Positions 6,732 through 13,117 of a DNA stretch of 13,117 bases are shown here, piece by piece; position 1 is the first letter of the stretch; each line of letters starts with the position of its first letter. The stretch covers positions 1 through 13,117 of the forward strand of contig SMXJ01000130.1 of NCBI GenBank assembly GCA_004356305.1, read 5' to 3'. A program made the position numbers and the translations under genes. This DNA comes from Bacteroidota bacterium (lineage in GTDB: Bacteria; Bacteroidota; Bacteroidia; Flavobacteriales; Flavobacteriaceae). The notes under the pieces are model-generated. The model was given only the letters and a program-made list of their open reading frames with translations, had not been told where the DNA came from and searched no databases.

Positions 6732-9458
6732 ATGAGTGAAGAACCCGGACATAATAACGAAGAAGAACTAAATCAAGACCCCGGATCGAAAGAGGAAAGA
6801 GGCGATGGTTCCTCATTCGTTCCAAATTCGGCGGACACAGGAGAAACCATCAAGCGGGTTACCGGGATGTACCGGGATTGGTTTTTGGACTATGCCAGCT
6901 ATGTTATACTGGAGCGTGCCGTACCAGCCATAGAGGATGGTTTTAAACCGGTGCAACGACGCATCATGCATTCGATGAAGGATCTGGATGACGGACGGTA
7001 CAATAAGGTAGCGAACATTGTAGGTCATACAATGCAGTACCATCCCCATGGTGACGCGAGCATTGCCGATGCCATGGTGCAAATTGGCCAAAAGGACTTG
7101 CTGATAGACACCCAGGGAAACTGGGGTAACATTCTCACAGGTGATCGCGCGGCTGCTTCCAGATACATTGAGGCACGTCTTTCTAAATTCGCTTTGGAAG
7201 TTGTCTATAATTCAAAAATAACCGGATGGCAGGCTTCCTATGATGGGAGAAGAAAAGAGCCCATAAATCTTCCCGTGATGTTTCCGATGTTATTGGCACA
7301 GGGCGCTGAAGGTATCGCGGTTGGATTATCGACCAAGGTGTTGCCCCATAATTTTATCGAATTGATCGATGCCTCCGTCAAACATTTACAGGGGAAACGC
7401 TTTCAATTGATACCCGATTTCCCTACCGGGGGGATCATGGATGCAACCAACTACAATGACGGTCTGCGAGGGGGAAAGATTCGAAGTCGGGCGCGAATGA
7501 ATCAGCTGGATAAGAATACCCTGGTAATTACCGAAGTACCTTTTGGGACTACTACCACTTCTTTGATAGACTCCATTTTGAAAGCCAACGAAAAGGGGAA
7601 AATAAAGATCAAAAAAATTGAGGACAACACCGCTGCAGATGTAGAGATTTTAATTCGTCTGCCCGGAGGTATTTCACCGGACAAGACAATCGACGCACTG
7701 TATGCCTTCACCAGTTGCGAAACATCCATTTCACCTTTGGGCTGTGTGATCGAAGACAATAAACCCTTGTTTGTAGGAGTTTCTGAAATGCTGCGACGTT
7801 CTACCGATCGTACCGTGCAATTGCTGAAAAGTGAGCTGGAGATCCAGCTAAGTGAATTGGAAGAGCAGTGGCATTTTGCCTCGCTGGAGCGAATTTTTAT
7901 TGAGAATCGGATTTATCGGGACATTGAAGAAGAGGAAACCTGGAAAGGAGTCATAGCTGCGATCGATAAGGGATTAAAGCCATATATCAAACATTTGAAA
8001 CGCGCGATCACCGAAGAGGATATCGAACGCCTCACCGAGATCCGCATCAAGAGAATCTCAAAATTCGACATCGATAAAGCCCAGCAAAAGATCGATTCGA
8101 TAGAAGAAAAGATCGCTGTAGTAAAGCAGAACTTGAATAATTTGATCGAGTATTCCATAAACTATTTCAAGCGGTTAAAAAAAGAATATGGTAAGGGCAA
8201 GGAACGCAGATCTGAAATAAGGGTATTCGACGATATTGAGGCCACCAAAGTGGTTATTCGCAATACCAGGCTATATGTAAACAGGGAAGAAGGATTTGTA
8301 GGCACCAGCATGCGACGGGATGAATATGTTACGGATTGCAGCGATATTGACGATATTATTGTCTTTACTCAGGATGGAAATATGATGGTTACCAAAGTCG
8401 ATTCTAAAACCTTCGTGGGGAAAGGTATCATCCATGTGGCTGTATTCAAAAAGAAAGACAAGCGCACCATCTATAATATGATATATAAGGATGGGGCAAG
8501 AGGGGCGACCTATGTGAAACGTTTTAATGTTACCGCTATTACCCGCGACAAAGAATACCCGCTGTCACAGGGGAAAAAGGGAAGTAAGGTATTGTATTTC
8601 ACCGCTAACCCTAACGGGGAGGCTGAGGTTGTAACGGTGCTGCTGCGTCAAAGTGGAAGTATTAAAAAGCTTAAATGGGACCTCGACTTCGCCGATCTCA
8701 TGGTAAAAGGTCGCGCTTCGAGAGGTAATATAGTAACCAAGTATTCGGTAAAGAGAGTAGAGCTTAAGGAAAAAGGGCTCTCTACTTTAAAGCCGCGGAA
8801 GATCTGGTTTGATGACACGGTTCAAAGGCTTAATGTAGATGGCCGGGGGGATTTGTTGGGCGAATTCACCAGCGAAGATCGCTTGTTGATCATCGATCAG
8901 AACGGAATCATTAAAACAGCGATTCCGGAGGTCACTATGCGCTTTGATGATGATATGATCGTCCTGGAGAAATGGATACCTAAAAAACCGATATCCGCTA
9001 TTTACTGGGAAGGAGGTAAGGAAATATTCTATGTTAAACGATTCTTGATCGAAAATCCGGATAGGGAGGAGATGATCATTACAGATCATCCCAAATCTTA
9101 TCTCGAAAAAGTGTTTGTAGACTATCGGCCGTTAGCCGAAATCGTTTTCGTGAAAGAAAGAGGGAAAGACCGTAAAGACAATATTGAGATCGATCTCGAA
9201 GAGTTTATTGCCGTAAAGGGAATTTCGGCCATGGGGAATCAATTAACCAAAGACAAAGTACTTGGGATAAATGCGATGGAACCCTTGACTTATGAGGCTC
9301 CGGAAGAAATACCTCCGGAAGAAATTGAAGTGATCGACATGGAGGCGGTTTCAGGTGAGGTTGAAAAAGATCCGAAGAAATCGGCTAAGGCTCCAAAAAA
9401 AACAAAAGATACTGAACCGCCTGCTACCGGAGAAAAAGGGCAAACCAGATTATTTTAA
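6732..9458 (+). CDS. parC: DNA topoisomerase IV subunit A (ParC)
   Basis: This is the DNA breakage-reunion subunit that works with ParE. It has 908 residues, longer than E. coli ParC but usual for Bacteroidota. A disordered acidic leader (1-38) precedes the winged-helix domain. That domain contains FKPVQRRIMH (71-80), YHPHGDASIADAMV (103-116) and the catalytic Tyr145 in AASRYIEARL. Tower and coiled-coil parts run to about 495. The C-terminal beta-pinwheel domain (about 500-845) has a degenerate GyrA box, QGKKGSK (613-619). The canonical QRRGGKG is absent, consistent with topoisomerase IV rather than gyrase. A charged linker rich in Glu, Lys and Pro leads to the final residues QTRLF. Ala109 replaces the Ser that anchors quinolones in E. 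coli. The ATG at 6732 is the first in frame; the N-terminal extension makes the exact start less certain. Confidence 0.96.
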   Translation: MSEEPGHNNEEELNQDPGSKEERGDGSSFVPNSADTGETIKRVTGMYRDWFLDYASYVILERAVPAIEDGFKPVQRRIMHSMKDLDDGRYNKVANIVGHTMQYHPHGDASIADAMVQIGQKDLLIDTQGNWGNILTGDRAAASRYIEARLSKFALEVVYNSKITGWQASYDGRRKEPINLPVMFPMLLAQGAEGIAVGLSTKVLPHNFIELIDASVKHLQGKRFQLIPDFPTGGIMDATNYNDGLRGGKIRSRARMNQLDKNTLVITEVPFGTTTTSLIDSILKANEKGKIKIKKIEDNTAADVEILIRLPGGISPDKTIDALYAFTSCETSISPLGCVIEDNKPLFVGVSEMLRRSTDRTVQLLKSELEIQLSELEEQWHFASLERIFIENRIYRDIEEEETWKGVIAAIDKGLKPYIKHLKRAITEEDIERLTEIRIKRISKFDIDKAQQKIDSIEEKIAVVKQNLNNLIEYSINYFKRLKKEYGKGKERRSEIRVFDDIEATKVVIRNTRLYVNREEGFVGTSMRRDEYVTDCSDIDDIIVFTQDGNMMVTKVDSKTFVGKGIIHVAVFKKKDKRTIYNMIYKDGARGATYVKRFNVTAITRDKEYPLSQGKKGSKVLYFTANPNGEAEVVTVLLRQSGSIKKLKWDLDFADLMVKGRASRGNIVTKYSVKRVELKEKGLSTLKPRKIWFDDTVQRLNVDGRGDLLGEFTSEDRLLIIDQNGIIKTAIPEVTMRFDDDMIVLEKWIPKKPISAIYWEGGKEIFYVKRFLIENPDREEMIITDHPKSYLEKVFVDYRPLAEIVFVKERGKDRKDNIEIDLEEFIAVKGISAMGNQLTKDKVLGINAMEPLTYEAPEEIPPEEIEVIDMEAVSGEVEKDPKKSAKAPKKTKDTEPPATGEKGQTRLF

Positions 9459-9569
9459 TCGTGTTGAGGTTAAAACTCCTAAGAACATTGAGCTACTACC
9501 GAATATCGAGAAATTGTTAGAGGAACAAAACCCATCGTTGAAAAACTCCAAAGAGTGATAGTAAGAAAC

Positions 9570-10949
9570 CTAGCTGGCTTTCAACTCCAACTCCTTATTG
9601 CTTTCTACAAAGCTTTCAATTATGTTGAAGAAATTGAGAATATCGGCATCCTCATTCTGATCGTTGATGGTCACCAAACGAATGAACTCATTTTCTTTAA
9701 AAGTACCATAGCCTACTAGCAGATATGAATTTTCATATAGAAGGGTACAGATATCACGTGCGGGGATATTCTTGTAGTTAAAACAAACCGATATGGAATC
9801 CTCAAAACTGTACAACTTATAATCAGGATGGTTGGTAACATAATCTCTCGCGATATCGGCCAATTCAAATTGCTTGTCCACAATATCGGCAAGGCCTTTG
9901 GTACCCACACTTTTCCACAAGGTCCAAAATTTCAATGCGTCGTTTCTTCGGCCACATTGCAATGAGGTCTTTCCTAAGTTGAAGTCGTCATGATCCGTTT
10001 GATACAGATAGTTGGCATCGTTGGAGAATGAGTCGTACAGATGTGTTTCATCCTTCACCAATAATAAGGAACAGGTGAGGGGAGCCCCGATCATTTTATG
10101 CGCGTTAAAACTAAAGGAATCTACCTTATGAAGACCGTCGATGAGATGTTTGTATTTTTTACTGAAGAGCACCGAACCACAGTACGCACCATCCACATGA
10201 AGCCAAAGATCATACTGATCACACACCCGGCTTATTCTTGCAATGTCATCAAAGGAACCTAAAACCGTTGTTCCGGCAGTCGCGTTTACCATCATAGGGG
10301 TACATCCGCTCTCAATATCTTCTTTGATCGTTCTCTCCAGGTGAGCAACGTCCATTTTCCCCTTATCATCCACATCAACATACCGCACGGCATCCCTTCC
10401 TATCCCGCAGAAGGAGGCGTTCTTCGGAATGCTGTAATGCGAATCGATTGAAGTGTAGACCGTCATTTTTTCATGTACACCACGATACCGGGTGCTACTG
10501 TTTTTAGCGTTGCGCGCCATGATCATACCCATGAAATTTGTCATAGAACCCCCGGAGGCAAAGGTGCCGTTGGATCTCTCGCCCCAGCCGATCATATTGC
10601 AAATTTCACGAAGGACCACTTTTTCAACACCTACCTGAGGGCCTGCTGCCTTATAGGTATACATACTGTTATTGAGTATTACCGCCAATAGATCGCCAAG
10701 AACCGCCTTTTCATTACGTCCTCCAAATAACTGATTAAAAAACGCGTTGGTAGCCGTTCTCGGGGTTTTGAACACCAATTCTCGAAGAACGGTTTTCAAT
10801 TCGGATGTAGAAATAGGATCGTCGTTTAGATCCAGATCCAAGCGATCGAAAAGTTCATCGGAAGCCACAAACTCCGCTACGGGGTTATTGACTTCATCAA
10901 TTAGTAAGTCTTCAACGATAGAATTAAATATAGATAGGGTTTCATTCAT
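9570..10949 (-). CDS. PLP-dependent group II decarboxylase (GAD/CSAD-like)
   Basis: This gene encodes 459 residues of a fold-type I PLP enzyme in the glutamate / cysteine-sulfinate / aspartate decarboxylase family. The Schiff-base Lys is K285 in SFNAHKMIGAPL. HVDGAYCG (251-258) supplies Asp253, which pairs with the pyridine nitrogen. His171 in DSHYS is the ring-stacking residue, and FASGGSMTNF (130-139) is the phosphate-binding region. LQCGRRNDALKFW (330-342) is strongly like animal GAD and CSAD. Arg424 in EFIRLV matches the Arg that holds the substrate carboxylate. The mobile catalytic loop (about 314-329) is about three residues shorter than in GAD, and its Tyr appears replaced by Asp or Phe. 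Substrate cannot be assigned: glutamate, aspartate and cysteine sulfinate are all possible. Its ATG lies 4 nt after the upstream lipoprotein gene. Confidence 0.92.
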   Translation of the reverse strand: MNETLSIFNSIVEDLLIDEVNNPVAEFVASDELFDRLDLDLNDDPISTSELKTVLRELVFKTPRTATNAFFNQLFGGRNEKAVLGDLLAVILNNSMYTYKAAGPQVGVEKVVLREICNMIGWGERSNGTFASGGSMTNFMGMIMARNAKNSSTRYRGVHEKMTVYTSIDSHYSIPKNASFCGIGRDAVRYVDVDDKGKMDVAHLERTIKEDIESGCTPMMVNATAGTTVLGSFDDIARISRVCDQYDLWLHVDGAYCGSVLFSKKYKHLIDGLHKVDSFSFNAHKMIGAPLTCSLLLVKDETHLYDSFSNDANYLYQTDHDDFNLGKTSLQCGRRNDALKFWTLWKSVGTKGLADIVDKQFELADIARDYVTNHPDYKLYSFEDSISVCFNYKNIPARDICTLLYENSYLLVGYGTFKENEFIRLVTINDQNEDADILNFFNIIESFVESNKELELKAS

Positions 10950-10953
10950 AGTA

Positions 10954-11355
10954 TCAATTTATAATATTCGGGCCTACTTTTACAGCAGTGCCCTTCATTA
11001 CCACATATTTCCGATTCTTCTTTTGGATCACCATAGAGTACTCGAAGGTGTATTGATCTCCATGAGTACTGATTATCTTGAATTGTACGGGTTCCTTTTC
11101 CGATTGATTCTTCGGATGTAGCTTTTTCATAACATACTCACAATCATTGATCCAACGAATGGAAAATGTATCTATTTTATTCTTAAAATAGTCTATTTCT
11201 ATGGAGTCGTTACGAATGAACTTGGTTTTTAAAACCTCAGTACCCACAAGTGTTTCAAACTCGAACGTACCTGTCTTAAAGTTTGCACAGTCTCTTTCCG
11301 TATTATAGCAACTTAGTGATGTAATTAGGGGTAAAATAGATAAAATCTTCCGCAT
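10954..11355 (-). CDS. Small predicted lipoprotein, function unknown (family often misnamed topoisomerase IV)
   Basis: This gene encodes 133 residues. MRKILSILPLITSLSC is a lipoprotein-like signal with Cys16; Ser at -3 is a loose lipobox, which Bacteroidota tolerate. The mature domain is a small, probably beta-rich unit with FETLVGTEVLKTKFIRNDS, an RWINDCEYVMKKL segment and a final FEYSMVIQKK strand. I recall close flavobacterial relatives labelled 'DNA topoisomerase IV', apparently carried over from parC proximity. Nothing in this protein resembles a topoisomerase. Only 4 bp separate its stop from the decarboxylase ATG, so the two are likely cotranscribed. The upstream gap of 44 bp to the HTH gene shows no good promoter box, leaving readthrough from the regulator possible. 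Confidence 0.85.
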   Translation of the reverse strand: MRKILSILPLITSLSCYNTERDCANFKTGTFEFETLVGTEVLKTKFIRNDSIEIDYFKNKIDTFSIRWINDCEYVMKKLHPKNQSEKEPVQFKIISTHGDQYTFEYSMVIQKKNRKYVVMKGTAVKVGPNIIN

Positions 11356-11399
11356 TGAACAGCTTTAGTCTGAATTTCCGAAGTTTCAAATCAATAATC

Positions 11400-11795
11400 C
11401 TACTCATATACCTTGAAACTCCTGTCCTTGTAAAAAATAACAATTTTTTCGATTTCCGGGTCATTTTTGGAAATTTTCTTTTTTTTATCTGAAATACGCC
11501 CGGAATTAACATCGTCGGTTTGTCGAAAAGCTGATTTTGGGATATTGTACTCTTTTTCAGAAGAAGAAGTGGAGGGGAAGTTGCCTGTTCCATTCAACAA
11601 CCAATATAATCCAACTTCCGGAAATTGGTTGAGCACTTTCATAACGAAATCCAAACTGGGTTTATTTCTCCCGGAAAGCAGGTGAGAAATAGTGGAGCGG
11701 TTGAAGTCTATTTTTTCTGAAAATGCAGTGGCAGATAACCCGTAGAAATCGAGTATTTTTTGAAGCCTTTTAGCAAATTCCGTGCTGTTTACCAT
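11400..11795 (-). CDS. XRE-type helix-turn-helix transcriptional regulator
   Basis: This gene encodes 131 residues from the ATG at 11795. The N-terminal Cro/C1-type domain (about 5-70) has recognition helices at ATAFSEKI (23-30) and RSTISHLLSG (33-42). KPSLDFVMKVLNQFPEVGLYWLLNG, quoted in parts as KPSLDF (46-51) and LYWLLNG (63-69), is the conserved end of this flavobacterial type. A polar linker (72-112) leads to a C-terminal IVIFYKDRSF strand (118-127). A start at 11813 adds six residues, but the promoter -7 box predicts a transcript start near 11821, too close to 11813, so MVNS at 11795 is preferred. It is divergent from the M14 peptidase gene and upstream of the lipoprotein and decarboxylase genes. 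Autoregulation is plausible but inferred. Confidence 0.9.
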   Translation of the reverse strand: MVNSTEFAKRLQKILDFYGLSATAFSEKIDFNRSTISHLLSGRNKPSLDFVMKVLNQFPEVGLYWLLNGTGNFPSTSSSEKEYNIPKSAFRQTDDVNSGRISDKKKKISKNDPEIEKIVIFYKDRSFKVYE

Positions 11796-11823
11796 TGTAG
11801 AATTGAAATTCACGATATTCTTG

Positions 11824-11835
11824 TTACAAATGTAA
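11824..11835. promoter_or_regulatory. Candidate operator, TTAC-AAAT-GTAA
   Basis: TTAC and GTAA flank 4 nt in perfect dyad symmetry. It overlaps the -7 box of the HTH regulator gene on the minus strand, a position where a bound protein would block transcription. The same arrangement recurs at 12038-12049 and 12062-12073. Because TTTGYAAC often follows flavobacterial -7 boxes, part of this symmetry could be a promoter feature only. Confidence 0.4.
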
Positions 11836-11857
11836 ATTATAGTTTGATAAAATGCAA
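11827..11857 (-). promoter_or_regulatory. Promoter of the HTH regulator gene
   Basis: On the minus strand, TTG (11857-11855) is followed by 20 bp and then TACATTTG (11834-11827), an exact match to the Bacteroidota TTG / TAnnTTTG pattern. The transcript would begin near 11821, leaving a leader of about 25 nt before the ATG at 11795. Confidence 0.65.
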
Positions 11858-12035
11858 TTAATACATGGTATATCCTTCTTACATATTAAATGTATCATTC
11901 AGTTAATGAGACTTAAAATATTGATATTAAGAAGTTTCATCTGTACAAGTTGAAATTGTTAAATGACAGGTGTTACAACAATACCAAAAACCACCTTTTT
12001 GTTTACAACTGTCTACAGAAATCATTATAAAGATG
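11858..12035. other. Non-coding divergent region between regulator and M14 peptidase genes
   Basis: The full gap between the two starts is 294 bp (11796-12089) and AT-rich. Besides the promoters and palindromes listed separately, it holds a short perfect inverted repeat, TACAT-ATTAA-ATGTA (11880-11894). It also holds GTTTAC-AACT-GTCTAC (12001-12016), which resembles a decayed copy of the 12036 palindrome, and a lone GTTACAA half-site at 11972-11978. No open frame here looks like a gene. Confidence 0.5.
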
Positions 12036-12051
12036 GTTTACAGACGTAAAC
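12036..12051. promoter_or_regulatory. Candidate operator palindrome GTTTAC-AGAC-GTAAAC
   Basis: Perfect 6-bp arms flank a 4-nt spacer. It lies at the expected -33 position of the M14 peptidase promoter, centred 24 bp upstream of a second TTAC-N4-GTAA site. This is the strongest operator candidate in the window because, unlike the other two copies, it does not overlap a -7 box. The divergent HTH regulator is the obvious candidate binder, by inference. Confidence 0.55.
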
Positions 12052-12062
12052 AAAGCAATGTT

Positions 12063-12070
12063 TACCTTTG
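12063..12070 (+). promoter_or_regulatory. Promoter -7 box of the M14 peptidase gene, overlapping a TTAC-N4-GTAA site
   Basis: TACCTTTG matches TAnnTTTG exactly. The transcript would start near 12076, about 14 nt before the ATG at 12090. The box lies within the dyad TTAC-CTTT-GTAA (12062-12073). A TTT at 12037-12039, inside the upstream palindrome, is the nearest -33 candidate, at 23 bp spacing. Confidence 0.55.
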
Positions 12071-12089
12071 TAACAGCAATCATTAGTTC

Positions 12090-13117
12090 ATGGAGTTTTC
12101 TGCCTGGTATAAAGACCATTTTGAATCGCGTTTGACGGGGCGGTATATTCATACAAAACACATAGCTCCTCTCCTTGATATTTACGGACATGAATTTTCA
12201 ATTTCAGTGATTGGATCATCTGAAAAGGGGAAAAATATTCATTGTATAAAAATGGGTACCGGTAAAAAAGTAGTTTTAGCCTGGTCACAAATGCACGGAA
12301 ATGAATCCACTACCACCAAAGCGATTTTCGATTTTTGCAAATTTATCGCTCAAAAAAGCAGCTTTCAGGCGGAAATCGGAGAATTTCTAGATTCTTTCAC
12401 TTTTTATTGCATTCCTATATTAAATCCGGATGGCGCTGAACAATATCGTCGGGAAAACGCCAATAATATCGATTTGAACCGTGATGCGAGAGAACTGTCA
12501 CAGGCGGAAAGCAAGATATTGAGAAAGATATTTGAGGAATCAAGGCCTGACCTTTGTCTTAATCTCCACGATCAACGAACGATCTATAGTTTACCGGATA
12601 AAATGCCTGCTACCGTATCCTTCCTGGCACCTGCGGCCAATAAAGCACTTGATATTACTACCTCCCGTGAAACCGCGATGAAGGAAATAGTCGCGTTGTA
12701 TTCGGTTTTAAGTGAACTTATTCCCGGGCAAATAGGGCGTTATGACGACTCTTTCAACGATAATTGTATGGGAGATAGTTTTCAAATGGAAGGTGTGCCT
12801 ACGCTGCTTTTTGAGGCAGGCCATAGCCGGGGCGATTACCGGCGCGAGAAAAGTCGGGAGTATATCTTCTATGCATTACTCACTCTATTCGGCTTCATCA
12901 CTGTTGAAAAGTCCAAAAATGCTGTAGATGCTTACTATTTGATCCCCGAAAACGAAGAAAGGTTTAAGGACGTGATCATTAGAAACGTAAAGCTGGGCGA
13001 TACTGATAAAGTAACTTCCCTTGCCATTCGGTATGAAGAAGTATTGGAGAATGAACGTATACGATTGGTCCCCATACTTGATGAAATTGGTGATCTGAAC
13101 GGTTTTTTCGGCCATAA
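12090..13117 (+). CDS. M14-family zinc carboxypeptidase, partial at right edge
   Basis: The frame from ATG 12090 stays open for 342 codons to the window edge, so the C-terminus is missing. The M14 active site is complete. HGNE (69-72) gives zinc ligands His69 and Glu72, and His160 in LNLHDQ is the third ligand. NPDG (112-115) and DLNRD (128-132) form the substrate-carboxylate pocket around Asn130 and Arg131. Glu242 in LLFEAGH is the catalytic base. There is no signal peptide, so the enzyme should be cytosolic. Cytosolic M14 relatives include murein-peptide and amino-acid-processing enzymes such as MpaA and AstE-like proteins, but the substrate cannot be fixed. The region after about 265 may be a separate C-terminal domain. 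It is divergent from the HTH regulator and shares its control region. Confidence 0.9.
   Translation, partial: MEFSAWYKDHFESRLTGRYIHTKHIAPLLDIYGHEFSISVIGSSEKGKNIHCIKMGTGKKVVLAWSQMHGNESTTTKAIFDFCKFIAQKSSFQAEIGEFLDSFTFYCIPILNPDGAEQYRRENANNIDLNRDARELSQAESKILRKIFEESRPDLCLNLHDQRTIYSLPDKMPATVSFLAPAANKALDITTSRETAMKEIVALYSVLSELIPGQIGRYDDSFNDNCMGDSFQMEGVPTLLFEAGHSRGDYRREKSREYIFYALLTLFGFITVEKSKNAVDAYYLIPENEERFKDVIIRNVKLGDTDKVTSLAIRYEEVLENERIRLVPILDEIGDLNGFFGH

Noticed and set aside
9355..9558. Open frame overlapping the parC 3' end and extending 33 codons past its stop, with a protein-like tail (KTPKNIELLPNIEKLL)
   Set aside because: The first half is only the shifted frame of the charged parC linker, and no start codon lies in the part beyond parC. 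A 33-codon open stretch is not improbable by chance. It could be a decayed longer ParC tail, but no slippery site is evident.
9459..9569. Possible terminator between the convergent parC and decarboxylase genes
   Set aside because: No stem longer than about 3-4 bp followed by a T run was found on either strand.
11303..11593. Minus-strand 96-residue frame overlapping both the HTH and lipoprotein genes
   Set aside because: It is the shifted shadow of the regulator C-terminus and the lipoprotein N-terminus, with no recognisable domain or start context.
11880..11894. TACAT-ATTAA-ATGTA inverted repeat as a further operator
   Set aside because: The spacing differs from the TTAC-N4-GTAA sites and such short AT-rich dyads are common by chance.

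Overview
This window looks like chromosomal DNA from a member of Flavobacteriia (Bacteroidota). Several things point that way: AT-rich intergenic DNA, almost no Shine-Dalgarno sequences, signal peptides of the MKKxxFTLC...QAQ type, several TAnnTTTG promoter -7 boxes, and a Bacteroidota-type ParE/ParC pair. The species cannot be named from the sequence alone. I recognise no tRNA, rRNA, CRISPR array, insertion sequence or phage gene, so this is mostly housekeeping chromosome with a more accessory-looking right third.

Left part (1-4540). The window opens on the last 39 codons of a gene that is probably an alpha/beta hydrolase. Two small exported Lys/Glu-rich proteins of unknown function follow on the minus strand. 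A divergent intergenic region with two perfect inverted repeats leads to ychF, encoding the universal Obg-family ATPase. Next is a polytopic membrane protein that looks like a GT-C (PMT/ArnT-type) glycosyltransferase. It meets a convergent lipoprotein gene tail to tail, with a 4-bp overlap of the reading frames.

Centre (4713-9458). parE and parC encode the two subunits of DNA topoisomerase IV, the decatenase that separates daughter chromosomes. They are co-oriented and separated by 168 bp holding what looks like dispersed intergenic repeat DNA. ParC has Ala at the quinolone-anchor Ser position and ends in QTRLF, which resembles a sliding-clamp binding peptide.

Right part (9570-13117). Three minus-strand genes read regulator, small lipoprotein, decarboxylase. 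They encode an XRE-type HTH regulator, a small lipoprotein of a type I recall being misnamed 'DNA topoisomerase IV' in databases, and a GAD/CSAD-like PLP decarboxylase. The last two are only 4 bp apart and probably cotranscribed. Divergent from the regulator is an M14-type zinc carboxypeptidase gene that runs off the window. The intergenic region between them has face-to-face promoters, and three TTAC-N4-GTAA palindromes. Two of these sit on the -7 boxes, and the third has perfect 6-bp arms and lies upstream of the peptidase promoter. The simplest model is a regulator controlling itself and the peptidase, but the -7 overlap makes part of that pattern expected anyway.

I did not find a clearly new multi-gene system. 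The best leads are the regulator/peptidase control region, the ParC C-terminal peptide, and the altered catalytic loop of the decarboxylase.
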